Source: Melieria omissa
Taxonomy: Eukaryota; Arthropoda; Insecta; Diptera; Ulidiidae
Direction of reading: 5' to 3'
Length of the DNA stretch: 64,000 nucleotides
NCBI GenBank assembly: GCA_963971225.1
Contig: OZ020268.1
Location: forward strand, 60,201,900 to 60,265,899
The translations under genes and the position numbers were made by a program. The notes beneath the pieces are model-generated. The model ran no database searches. It was not told the DNA's origin and saw nothing but the letters and a program-made list of their open reading frames with translations. Positions within the stretch are counted from its first letter, which is position 1. Each line of letters starts with the position of its first letter. Positions 24,896 to 35,980 of the stretch are shown piece by piece.

Positions 24896-25797
24896 GCGAT
24901 TCCCACGGGACCCTCCGGCTAGTGCAAAAAAAAATATTAAAATATAAAACATGTTAACAATAATGTAAAAAAATAAAAAAATATGTCCTTACCCTGCGAT
25001 TCCCACGGGACCCTCCAGGGTATAATAAAATGAAAAGCCTGTGACCCCGAAGACCCTCAGGCTTCAAAAGTAAAATTAATCCTATGAACCGAAGAAACGC
25101 ACCTACGCCACCAGATAAAATAATGTAAAACTATAAAGCAAAAATTTAAACCTTTGGTATAACTGAGTTCAAATCTGCGACTCTGTAGCCCGAAAAGCCA
25201 GACCCTCCAGATTAAAAGAACACTGAAAATGTGAATGTGGAATGTTAAAGCGAAAAATTATAAAATATCGAAAATCCTGCAGCCAGCACGAAAACCACGA
25301 TGTTGCCGTGAACAAGGTATTGGTTATCAAATTTTGTGGTCCTGCGATAGCTGCCGTAAAGTGATCGTCGTACACGGTGCACGTTGTCGTTCCCACGAGA
25401 ACACGGCAACTATTCCGCTATCACGGTAGAAACCTTCCGACGTTCCCATAAGAACACGTTTGAGATCGCGCTTTACTGTAAGAAAAAATTACGAAAATCT
25501 TTTTTATTAATTAAAAAAAAAATATATAAAAAACAAAAAAAGAAGAAGGATGAATTAAAGTAAAGCTAACTTGAACGAAATTGAATAAAACAGAGTTAGA
25601 TCAACTAAAACAAAACTATGTTGAAATTAAAATTAAATTTATTAAAGAAAATAAAAAAATAAAATAAAAAATTGTGAGAATAATTAAATGAAAATTATCG
25701 AAACGAGAGGCGGGATCAGTCTAAAGTGCCTTGAAGATTCACCCGGTGATTGACTGCCTTAACCGGCAAACTTCCTCTGTACCCATGGGAACACAGT
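24896..25797 (+). repeat. Repeated motifs in the proviral leader
   Basis: GCGATTCCCACGGGACCC occurs at 24896 and 24996, exactly 100 bp apart, as part of a 21-bp identical block. CGTTCCCACGAGAACACG (25388-25405) recurs as CGTTCCCATAAGAACACG (25441-25458), and ACCCATGGGAACACAG (from 25781) is related. In gypsy the same leader position carries an insulator built of repeated protein-binding sites. Whether these repeats act similarly is inference only. Confidence 0.6.
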
Positions 25798-26108
25798 AGG
25801 AGATCACAGAAGGTTATCTGATGGGTCGTGAAGTGAATTGTGCCTTAGTAGGTTGACCGCAAGCATAAACGCGGACGACTAAAACGGATAACACGATCCT
25901 TCCATGACCCCCTCACAGCTTTTAATACATTACACTAATGATTTTTCTCTTTTTTTCATGTAGCGATCGAAACCTTCTTGGAAACCAAATGCTCAAATCG
26001 TAAGTGGCTGTGCGTGGCACCGATAGAAAACAACTGCTATCTGAACACTCGGTAAGTGAGCCTTTTTTTCGTTTTCAATCTAACCGTTAAACAACCGCTA
26101 AACAAAAA

Positions 26109-27368
26109 ATGGAAGACATGAAAAATCACTGACGGACCTGACAGGAGCCGTCAATGCCATCCTTGCCCAGTTGCGAAACGTTGAGGGACGGCTAAAGTCT
26201 GTAGAAAATAATTCGGAAATAGTAGAAGAAGTAAAGAGACTTAATTCAGGGATAGTAGAAGAAGTAAAGAGTCTAGGGGAGCGTCTCCTTCATGTCGAAC
26301 GGGAGGAGAGCGCTACAGTAGAACAACCAGGGAACACCCTGCAGGGGCCGAAAACGGAGGAGGAGCTGAAAGAGATCGGGAAGCTGCCCGACTGTGTCAA
26401 GGAGTTGAGAACCTTTGAGGGCAGCCTGACCCAATACGTATCATGGGTCCATAGCGTGGAGGCCACAGAGGACTACGATATAATCCGGGGCAAGCCGTTA
26501 TATCGGGCAATTCTAAGACACATTAGACAAAAGGTAGTAGGAGCTGCAGACACCGCCTTAGTGTCATACAATGTCTTCAACGAAGACTGGCCAACGATGA
26601 AACGAGTTCTCTCTCTCCATTACGCAGTCAAGCGTGACATACGAACGTTAGAATACCAGCTGGGTCAACTGACGCAGAAGGGCTCGAAAATTGACGAGTT
26701 CTATGCGGCAGTCAACCACCAATTCTCGTTAATTATTATTAAAATTAAAACGGAGGGCTACTCTTCCGAAACGGTTGCCACACTGGTGGTAACGTACAGA
26801 AATCGTGCACTAGACGTCTTTATCCGCGGACTGAATGGGGAGATGTCACGGATGCTCATCATACAAAAACCAAAGACCCTACCTGAGGCCTACTCTGCCT
26901 GTCTGGAGTTGCAGAATCTGGGACTACGGAACAACGTGATACACTCCACCGCCCCGAACAGGATAACGGTCCCCGTAAACCAATTATCGAGAGTGGAACA
27001 TCGCCCACCCACCCCCGAGAAGACCCTTTCACAACACTTTTAATCGATTCGGGAGAAGCCCCAGCTTACACAACACGCCAACAGACAACAGGCCAATTCC
27101 ATCCCCGCGCCCCGCTGGACCTAAGCCACCAGAGAAAATGGAAGTGGACCGATCCATACAATCAAGGCGGGTTGACTACATGAACAGACCAGGAAATGGA
27201 GTTAAACGCAGTGCCTCGTGGGGAAATTACCCAAGAAAAGAACAAAGGCTATACAACCTTGAAGCGGAGCCTTGTGAGGAAGAACTGAACTACGAACAAA
27301 CGGCTGTAAACAACACAGAAGAGGGAACAAATTTTATGGGAGAGGCCTCTCTAGCCTTCCATATATAG
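26109..27368 (+). pseudogene. gag of the gypsy-type provirus, frameshifted
   Basis: The ATG at 26109 is followed within a few codons by a one-base frameshift near 26121; the main frame is then open to 27043. It shows heptad-like coiled-coil repeats (EIVEEVKRL, then GIVEEVKSLGERL). The capsid-like region reads LPDCVKELRTFEGSLTQYV and RALDVFIRGLNG. A second frameshift near 27030 moves the C-terminal, basic, proline-rich tail into the frame that ends at 27368. There is no CCHC knuckle, as usual in errantivirus Gag. The encoded role is particle assembly and RNA packaging; this copy cannot make the full protein. Confidence 0.85.
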
Positions 27369-27369
27369 A

Positions 27370-30300
27370 GTACGTCGCCGAAAATGGGGGGAAACTAAAC
27401 TTTTTGATTGATACCGGAGCCAATAAAACTTTCATCAGAGAAGCTACCCTACCAAAACCCTTTACAGTTAGTTCTGCCGCCGGAATTATTTCCATAAACC
27501 GTAAAGTAATAGGCAAATTTTTCAAAAAATTCGGTATTAACAACCTTGTCACCTTTTACGTGCTGCCAGGCCTCACTTCCTTCGACGGGATAATTGGGGA
27601 TGACACCCTGAAGGAGTTGAAAGCGGTGATTGACCGCAAGGACAATGTCCTAACCTTGAACTCTACCATAAAAATCCCTCTCAAAGCTATGATTTCTGAG
27701 CAGGTAAATTTCATAATAAACGACCAAACGTCGGAAGACGCTAAGGGCACGGTAAATAAGCTCATAAAAAAATACGGATCACTCTTCGAACCAATTAAGG
27801 GCGGGGAATCGGTAAAAACGAATGTCCTAGCCGAAATAAAACCTACGACTCAAGAACCCATCTACACGAAAAGTTACCCGTATCCGGTGTGCATGAGGGA
27901 AGAGGTCGAAAGACAGGTAAATGAATTATTGTCCGAAGGCATCATCCGTCCGTCCAAAAGTCCTTACAATTCACCAGTGTGGATTGTCCCGAAGAAACCG
28001 AAACCCAACGGCGAAAAGCAATACCGAATGGTAGTCTATTCGGTAAATTCGGTTTTTCGGTTATTCTAAATTCGGTAACAATCGCCGACACGTATCCTAT
28101 CCCAGATATAACGTCAATCCTCGCAAGTTTAGGGGACGCTAGATTTTTTACCACCATTGATCTGGCCTCCGGGTTCCATCAAATCTCGATGAAGCCTTCA
28201 GACATCCCTAAGACGGCATTTTCCACGCTCAATGGAAAATACGAATTCCTGAGGCTTCCCTTCGGTTTAAAGAACGCACCAGCAATCTTTCAGAGGATGA
28301 TTGATGACGTTCTGAAGGATTATGTCGGTCGCATCTGCTACGTCTATATAGACGATATTATTGTTTTCTGCAAAAACGAGGAAGATCACCTCCACAATAT
28401 CGAAAAAGTATTTTCCCACCTACAAGAATGCAATTTGAAAGTAAACCTTGAGAAAACTAAATTCATGAAAACAAAGATTGAATTTCTATGGCATCAAAGC
28501 TGATCCGAAAAAAGTAACAGCGATTCAGCAGATCCTCCCCCACGACAACCTGAAGGACCTGAAGAGTTTTCTGGGAATGACTTCGTATTAGCGCAGGTTT
28601 ATCCGAGACTACGCGAAGGTGGCAAAGCCACTCACAAATTTGACAAGGGGCGAAAACGCGCAAATTAAGGCGAGCCAGTTTAAAAAAGTCCCTATCAAGC
28701 TAAAAGGCGACGAGCTAAAAGCCTTTGAAACACTGAAAACGATGCTAGCCTCGTCCGAAGTCCTCATATTCCAAAACTTTAAAGAGCCATTCAACCTAAC
28801 AACAGATGCGTCCAATTACGCAATTGGCGCGGTGTTGTCGCAGGGGAAGGCTGGGCAAGACAGGCCGATTGCGTATATTTTTCGTTCTCTGAATTCGACA
28901 GAGGAGAATTACGCGACGAACGAGAAAGAAATACTGGCCATAGTTTAGGCGTTGGACAATCTGAGGTCGTATATCTATGGCACTAATAAAGTTCGTATCT
29001 TCACAGACCACCAACCTCTCACTTACGCATTGGGAAACAGAAACTTCAATGCGAAACTGAAGAGGTGGAAGGCGCGAATCGAAGAGTACAATCACGAGTT
29101 GATCTACAAACCAGGTAGATCAAACCTCGTCGCTGATGCTCTTTCAAGACTTAAAACCGAGGCAAACCACTTGTTAGGTTCATCCACAGATACTGCAAGT
29201 GAAGGTAATTCCCGGCACTCATCCACGGACACCGCGAGCGAAGGTAATCCCCGACGCTCGTCCACAGACACGGCAAGTGAAGGCAATTCCTACACAGAAC
29301 AGCTAGCGAAACTAGACAACAAATCGGGAATGCGGAAGTGCAATCGACCATGGAGACAGCGCATAGTGCAGAACAGGACTCGTCGGACCTCATTCCACAC
29401 GTCGAAGCCCCAATAAACGTATTCCGAAACCAACTGATTTTTCAAGAACGAATAGAACTTTTTCCACAAGAAACTCCCCATCCCGGATTTAACCGATTTT
29501 ACATTTCCAAACCACACTTCACTAAAGATGACCTCATTGCCATATTAAGAGAAAAATTAAACCCGAATCTGGTTAACGGGATAAAAATACCCGAGCACTA
29601 TCTGGCCTTACTGCAGGAGGTCTACCTCGCAAATTTTAACAGATACAAAATACGCGTGACCCAGAGAGTGGTAGAGGACGTTGGGAGCGAAGAGCGCAAA
29701 TTCCGCATTATAGAGGCTGAGCATAGAAGAGCCCATCGGAATGCTAGGGAAAATAAGGAACAAATCCTCGAACGACATTATTTCCCTCAAATGAACACTC
29801 TTACAAGGGAATACGTCTCAAATTGCGAAATCTGCGATGCCAACAAGTACGACAGGCAACCTGCAAGACCCGAGCTACAACCAACCCCGATACCAACCTA
29901 CCCCACAGAAATATTACATCTGGACATCATGGAGATACAGAACGAGAAATTCATTACGTGCATTGACAAGTTCTCAAAATTTGGAAAATTTGTCCATATC
30001 AAGGACCGATCAGTACTGCACCTTCGAGAAAAGCTCATCAAGGCCCTGCATTTCTTTTCTGTTCCAAAAATCATGATTACTGACAACGAGAGGAGTTTCA
30101 TAAGCCCTATAATCCTGAACTTCATTAAGATACTGGGCATAGACATATATCTCACACCCTCACACCGAACTGAAGTAAATGGGCAGGTGGAGAGACTCCA
30201 TTCAACAGTTTTAGAAATATACCGCTGCCTACGAAACGAGTTGGCAGAGTTAAGCGTGAAAGAGCTAGTTTATGTAGCAGTAGACAGATACAATAACACT

Positions 30301-30670
30301 ATACACTCGGTTACAAACAAAAAGCCAAGTGACGTGTTCTTCAACAGGGCGGAGAGGATCAATTACCAAAACTTAGCCGACTATCGCGCCAAGTTTAATT
30401 CGGACCTTAGAGGTCTGATAGAGAGGAATATTATTGCTTCAAAATAACAGAGAAAATAGATCTCGCCCCAAACCGAGAAGGTACGGACCAGGGGAGGTCA
30501 TATTCGTGGCAATCAAGTGCATTAAAGGCAAAGACAAGGCTCTTTTCAGGCGGGAAGTCGTAAAAAAGAATAAAAGATTGACTGTTTTAACGATTAGCGG
30601 GAAAAGGGTTCACAAAGCCAACATAAAAAATATAAGTCCAAAACGTGGCGTAGCCGGGGCCTCGCATTAG
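27370..30670 (+). pseudogene. pol of the gypsy-type provirus (PR-RT-RNase H-IN), multiply broken
   Basis: The domains follow the gypsy order. Protease has IDTGANKTF near 27404. Reverse transcriptase has YIDDIIVFC near 28346. RNase H has TTDASNYAIGAVLSQG near 28800. Integrase has an HHCC region ending CEICD near 29830, then the LDIM, TDNER and NGQVER segments of the catalytic triad. Lesions: a local rearrangement with repeated TTCGGT at 28033-28072 that destroys the conserved RT segment; a frame loss near 28495; TAG stops at 28589-28591 and 28946-28948; and frameshifts near 29330 and 30440. Pol lies one frame back from the gag tail, consistent with ancestral -1 frameshift expression. The copy is inactive. 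Confidence 0.88.
29180..29296 (+). repeat. Three in-frame 39-bp tandem repeats in the RNase H-integrase linker
   Basis: Units start at 29180, 29219 and 29258. Each encodes SSTDTASEGN plus three variable residues. The 13-codon period keeps the frame, so the expansion happened while the protein was under constraint or is tolerated in a flexible linker. Confidence 0.9.
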
Positions 30671-30792
30671 CCATATGATATAAATGAAGAACAAGAAAAA
30701 ATCAAATAGATAAAATATATAATATATCATTATATCAAATATATAGTATATAAAATACACATATCAAATATATAAACTCCTATATTTACATA

Positions 30793-31533
30793 TCAGGTGT
30801 ACAACTTTGCTTCCGCCGTTTTCCGATAGGTGGCTGTACCGGCTGAGGCTGGTTGAAATACATAGATGGTAATGCCTTTAAAGTGAGTGTGGACAGTGCC
30901 TAACGAATTGTCATCGCCGTTTCAGTGACAGTTGTTCTTGTTTTCGTATTATTCACGCTCGAAAATGTCCGTTTATGTGCCCAATTCTCGCCATTTGCGG
31001 GAAGTTTTACTTTTCTGTTGCAATTCGAAAAAAAATGCAGCTGAAGCGCATCGAATGCTCTCAGAAACTTACGGTGATGCTGCTCTGAGTGAAAGAACGT
31101 GTCGGGAGTGGTTTCAACGGTTTAAAAATTGTGATTTCGACATGACAAAGTCATCCTCCAACACGACAATGCTCGGCCTCACGTCGCAAAAGTGGTCAAA
31201 AAGTACCTGGAAACGCTGAAATGGGAAGTCTTGCCCCACCCGCCGTATTCCCCAGATGTCGCCCCTTCTGACTTCCACATATTCCGTTCGATGGCACACG
31301 GCCTGGCAGATCAACATTTTCAATCCTTCGAAGAATTGGAAAAATGGATTGCTTCATGGATAGCGTCAAAAGAGGACTCCTTTTTTCGAGCCGGGATCCG
31401 AAAATTGCCGGAAAGATGGGAAAAGTTGTCGCTAGCGACGGACAATACTTTGAATAATACATCTGTAAGCACTTTTTCGCAATAAAGCTTTTAATTTTGG
31501 AAAAAAACGGCGGAAGCAAAGTTGTACACCTGA
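30793..31533 (+). mobile_element. Internally deleted mariner inside the provirus, 741 bp
   Basis: Thirty-base inverted repeats starting TCAGGTGTACAACTTTGCTT match at both ends, with TA outside each (30791-30792 and 31534-31535). The element lies in the non-coding gap between pol and env. Confidence 0.92.
30965..31485 (+). pseudogene. mariner transposase with a central deletion
   Basis: The N-terminal DNA-binding part is intact (MSVYVPNSRHLREVLLF, then ERTCREWFQRFKNCDFD). After a junction near 31150 the frame changes and the C-terminal catalytic part appears: HDNARPHVAK, YSPDVAPSDFHIF and KLPERWEKL. The linker and first catalytic Asp are missing, so no active enzyme is made. The C-terminus is Mos1-like (mauritiana-type mariner) by motif. 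Confidence 0.88.
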
Positions 31534-31883
31534 TATAATAACAAAAAAAAAAAGGGGGGGGAGAGTGTGATTCGTAGTCTTACAATGTAATTTCACTTTA
31601 CTATGGTACTTAAATAGTTAAATAATTGTAATCACATCAAATAATTTCTCTTGACTATTTTAGCATATCAAATTTTATCATACCAATTGTAATACCATAA
31701 TTGTAATACCATAATTTTGTAATACTATAAGATAATTTTGTAATTATTCAAAAATAATTTCACCTGACTATCTCATTATCTTTAATTAAGCACAACGGCC
31801 ACGTCACCCGGTAATTTTAAAATTTTAAATACAAAATTGTCAATTTTGTCCAATCATTTCACTGCCTTCAGTCCTAGTACAAG

Positions 31884-33319
31884 TTGTATAAGAGAGAAAT
31901 TTTCAGATTATTCGTGATAGCTGCTGCGGACGCCTTGCACGTCTTCAGCTACAATGCGCCCGTAGTCACCGTTCGAGAAGGAACGGCCTGGATAACTAAC
32001 GGACACTTCAAACTCGTTTACGCAATCGATCTACAACGCTACGCCGAAGTCATTGAGGAAACGGAAAGGCTCATACGGCGCGAGGTGAAAGAGGAAGCTC
32101 TATGTCTAACCCTAGAATTCCAGGTAAGCCAAGTCAAAGAAAGGCTGAACGAACTCCGCAGCCGAAGGCAAAGGACACCTCGGTCAATCAACTGGATTGG
32201 AACGGCCTGGAAGTGGCTGGCGGGCTCGCCTGACGCCGTCGACTGGGAAAAAATACTAAAAAGCCAGGCGACAATCGTCGAAAATAATAATGACCAATAT
32301 AAAATTAACAACAAAATTTTCACAGCAACGCACGAGGTCATCGGCAGGGTCAACGAGTTGATGGACCGCCTTAACAATATAGTCACTAAGGAAGACACTG
32401 ACACGAAAGGCCACGACTTGCTCAACAAGGTGCTTATACTGAAAGAAGGTGTCAACGAGGTCGTCCGAGCGTGCCAAATGGCGAAGCGGGGTATTGTGAA
32501 CACGAACCTCTTGGATGATGAAAAGGTCAATACGATTGTTAACGAACTGGAAACGCTACCGTACCAGAACGCGATAGAAGCTGTTGAGTTTGGCCGACCA
32601 TTGCAATGCCGAAGGTCAAGAGTAACGCCTACCACGTAGTGAACTGCCGAGCATCAATACACAATGACACGCAGGTTGATTTGAAATTCTCGAAACTGTT
32701 ACTGGACCAAGATGAGACATATGGGCTGATAGGCGATTGCCTGAATATAGGAAACTCGTCAGTCTGCCCTACGACATCCCTGGAAAAGCTCCCTGAAGAC
32801 TCGTGCGTGCCCAGAGCGCTCAAAGGTGGTGACGCAAAATGTCGCTGACCAATACTGAAGAAGTGATAGAGCTAATCAGCGAGGACACCCTATTTCTAAC
32901 AAACTTCAAAGGCGAGCTTAAGACGACGAACTCTTCCAGGAACTTGGAAGGAACCTTCATTGTTCAACTTCACAACGAAACGATATGGTTAAACAATCAT
33001 ACCTTTTCGCTGCATTCATCATCAAGTACTTCCCAAGTTTTACCTGCCGTACTTGCGAACTTCACAAGCGGAGGGTTAAGAGTCGACCTGGATCACGTCC
33101 ACAACATCAGCATGAAGAACATTGTTCGACTAGCCGACCGTGTTACTATGTCAACGTCCATGGACATGGGGATGCTACTTCTGATGCTATTCGCCGTTAT
33201 CCTTAAATGGCAAAAAATGACGAACAAAGCTGGTATACCCTCGCTCCAACTTCCTGCCGCTCAAGCCCAACGCGACCATCTGACAGGATCTGCGGGACGC
33301 AGATTTTTGAAGGGTGGGC
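31884..33319 (+). pseudogene. env-like third gene of the provirus, two frameshifts
   Basis: The first frame (31884-32639) contains a basic cleavage-type motif followed by a hydrophobic segment (near 32155-32220), then a helical region with leucine/valine heptads. This is the layout of insect errantivirus envelope proteins, which are related to baculovirus fusion proteins. The reading continues in a second frame (to 32848) with a Cys-rich part and in a third frame (from 32839) with several N-x-T/S sites. A membrane span (MGMLLLMLFAVILKW) lies near 33166-33210. The two frameshifts lie near 32605-32640 and 32839-32848. The last frame has no stop before the LTR and ends at 33471 outside the provirus. 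Non-functional. Confidence 0.82.
33309..33319 (+). promoter_or_regulatory. Polypurine tract of the provirus
   Basis: GAAGGGTGGGC lies immediately before the 3' LTR, where plus-strand DNA synthesis is primed. Confidence 0.6.
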
Positions 33320-33433
33320 AGTTAGCACTTTTTAAGGAAAAAGAGGTTTGTTTGATTAACCAGTGCGAGGAGCTCCCCGAGGGAGTTGCTCGCGCTCATT
33401 TTTTTATCGAACTTCCACCAAAAGTTCGTAACT
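33320..33433 (+). repeat. 3' LTR with a large U3 deletion, 114 bp
   Basis: It begins AGTTAGCAC like the 5' LTR, then jumps to the TTTTAAGGAAAAAGAGG part, losing about 296 bp. The remaining roughly 100 bases match the 5' LTR except for one C-to-G change. Confidence 0.88.
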
Positions 33434-33769
33434 GTGATTTTTTTTATGTTTATGTTTTTAAAAATGAATGAATTGATCTTATTAATAAGTATTTATTTAT
33501 TTATGTTATGTTTGTTCTTTATTTACCAAAAGTAAAATTCGTTTGTCGAAAAATGGTAATTTGGTTGCTTGATGTGATGATTTTTATTTCAACCTGAAAG
33601 TTTCGGTTTCGACCGAATATTAAAAAAAAAACCGAAATTCGGTTTCGGCAAAAAAAGTGGTTTCGGCCGGACACTAATATTTCGTTTATTTTTGACAGAT
33701 ATGAAAGTTTGACGTGTATTGGTGTGTTTAACGATTTTTTCAATCGATTACACTGATCAACAGCAAAAT

Positions 33770-34362
33770 GGCTTTTCTGGGTTTGACATCAGTTCTAGGG
33801 TAATTAGGGATTCGAGATTTCGAATCCGCAAACCGCTTTCTCGGATTCTCCCTGACTTTTTTCACGTTTGGGATTGTAATTTCTAAACAAACAAACCGGT
33901 TGACATGATTTTCACTTTGTGGCATTTACAACACCTCACGGCTTCTTTTCCAATGTAATTTATTCTTTAAAAATCTGCATTAATTTGACCTCAAAGTGAG
34001 AAAATATGGAATTTTAAGGCGTTTTCTTTGATGGTCAAAAACACAAACATTTTTTGTAAATCAATTAACGAGTTAACTATAGAATGAAAGCCGACACATC
34101 AAGCAATACAACACAGCCAAATTATTTGGCGGAATACACATTCGCATCGAAATAATAGCAAAAATATACCATAGTCATTTTCATATTTTTTCCTTAAAAA
34201 ATTAGGGGCCTCAAAACGTCGATTATGTCGATAGGATTATTGGTTCGGTATTTACAGTCGAAAATGTGAAAAAAGTCGAGGAAAATTCGAAAAAATGACA
34301 CGCCCATTTTTTGCGAAAACTAGAGCTGTTACATAAAAACGGAATATGGTTTTGAAATCAGC
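33770..34362. repeat. Dispersed repeat with an inverted partial copy
   Basis: 33770-34028 is homologous, in the same orientation, to 36210-36520. 34216-34362 matches the same family in inverse orientation (GGGCGTGTCATTTTT on the minus strand against GAGCGTGTCACTTTTT). The pair may be the arms of a fold-back element whose ends I cannot place. Confidence 0.65.
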
Positions 34363-35980
34363 GTGAAAAACTATTCAGAATCATGTAAAAACTTCATGCA
34401 ACAGACATGCTGTTGTCCAGTGTTATTTACTCACACATAATTGCTTGTTTGTGACTTTTGGCCCAGAACCAACGCCGTGACCTTGCCTCAGCCCCCATAT
34501 CCGACTTGACCCTGATCATTGAGTCTAATTGGACTAGCTTTAAGTGTTGAATATTGTAGCAACTGTAAGGCTTAAAAGTACTGTAATTGTTGCATTTAAA
34601 GCACTTCGAATGCGGTCCGGTGTCTACTCAGCAGATCAGCAGCAACACAGAGAACCCGTGTATAACGCAGTGCAGTGTGAAGACTGGTAGGCAGCCGTTC
34701 TCCCGCTACTCTTTGGTGCGTACACATATTCCTTACAGTAATTTGTATTCTGTTCCAAGTCGACGATAACAACATAGCTAAAAATTGTTGGTAACAGTGA
34801 AAACTTCTAATGAACGGGCTTCATACGCAGAAACATTTTCATGGAAATGCCTGGGGACATGAAGGGAATACATTCATTAGCAACCCTGTCGGACCTGAGA
34901 CAACCAGTTCCCAAAATTCATTGGTCTTTCAACTGTTTTTTTGTAGTCAATTGGGCAACTGGTTGTCCGAGTGACTCAGCGGATGCAGAAGTGGGGGAGT
35001 TCGCGTCTAATCGTTCACGTTCTGCGTGCGCGTTCATAGGCGAGAAGAAACATGAAAATACGAAACGAAACGAAAGACGAAACAGAGGTGCAAGATTCAA
35101 CATTATTCTGTTACGGCTGATCTTGAGATGCTTTTGTTACAACAACAACGTAGAAATGTTTCTTTCTTTCTGTTTCTATGACTCGAAGTTCGCTCGATTT
35201 GCACGTTTTGTCTTGAATGATTTCAGTTAGAATTTTGCGTGGTTGCGTGAAGCAACGAATTGCAGCAGCAGTCGAATGGTATGTATTAAAAATGTATGTA
35301 ATTATGTTTATGTAATTATTTATTAATTTATTTATTTTTTTTATTAATTGCAGGCGAAGTCAGGATGTTGAACTGCGTCAGACCCCAAACAGTTTCGACT
35401 GAAGTGTGTCAACAAGTCGAAGTTCATCTTTACGTGCACCAATACTTGTTTTATTCGCGATAATTTTTTGTTATTATTTTTAAATATTTATAAAATAAAA
35501 TAATTAATTAAAAAATGCACTGTTTTATTTTCTCCATAAAAACCGAGTGGTTAGAAATCTATAATCCAGAATAAACTAGTTCGCAAACTAGTCGCTTTCA
35601 ACTGGTTTGACAACTGGTTGCTTCGGACTAACCTTGGACTAGTTGCAAATGGATGCAGACGGGGACAATTGACCCTCGCCTAGGACACCGCCATGTTAAA
35701 AAGGTGAGTTTGCTACAAGAAAACGAGTCGATTCTGAGGTCATATGTGACTGTCAAGCGACTAGTTGAAAAACTAGACTTGGACCAGTCCGATTTCCCAC
35801 AGAGAAGGCGTGTTTGTATACGCATACATGTGTGCGTACACATATATAAATGAATTGACGTATGTATGCAAATGCCTGCGTGTATGTTCGACGAAGACGA
35901 AGAAAAGTGTCTCATTTTCACTTCGTCCATGCCGGTACACGGTTAGAAATTGTGGCTCAATTAAGTTTATTAATTTTAAA
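34363..35980. other. No gene recognised
   Basis: Mixed-composition DNA without a supported gene. The ORF at 34841-35230 has a compositionally biased, KRNERRNRG-rich stretch and no domain. Simple ACATGTGTACG-type repeats lie at 35810-35850. Confidence 0.45.

Larger units (their letters stand above)
24322..33433 (+). mobile_element. Gypsy-type (errantivirus) provirus with gag, pol, env
   Basis: LTRs beginning AGTTAGCAC and ending GTTCGTAACT bound 9.1 kb, with an exact GTGA target duplication (24318-24321 and 33434-33437). A primer-binding site, gag, pol, an env-like third gene and a purine tract occur in the normal order. The AGTTA/TAACT ends and an env gene are typical of insect errantiviruses such as gypsy. 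All three genes are broken and a mariner sits between pol and env. The two LTRs differ at one visible base over about 100 shared bases, but the 3' copy lacks most of U3. Confidence 0.92.
24104..33676. mobile_element. hAT-type non-autonomous element split by a gypsy provirus
   Basis: The ends are TAGTGTCCGACCGAA on the left and the complement of TAGTGTCCGGCCGAA on the right. The flanking octamers ATATTTAG (24096-24103) and ATATTTCG (33677-33684) agree at 7 of 8 positions, as expected for hAT. Without the provirus the element is about 457 bp, rich in TTCGG/CCGAA motifs, and non-coding. Confidence 0.8.

Noticed and set aside
26100..33471. The provirus as a source of functional viral proteins
   Set aside because: Gag, pol and env each contain frameshifts or stops, and env runs into the LTR without its own stop. 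It is annotated as an inactive old copy only.
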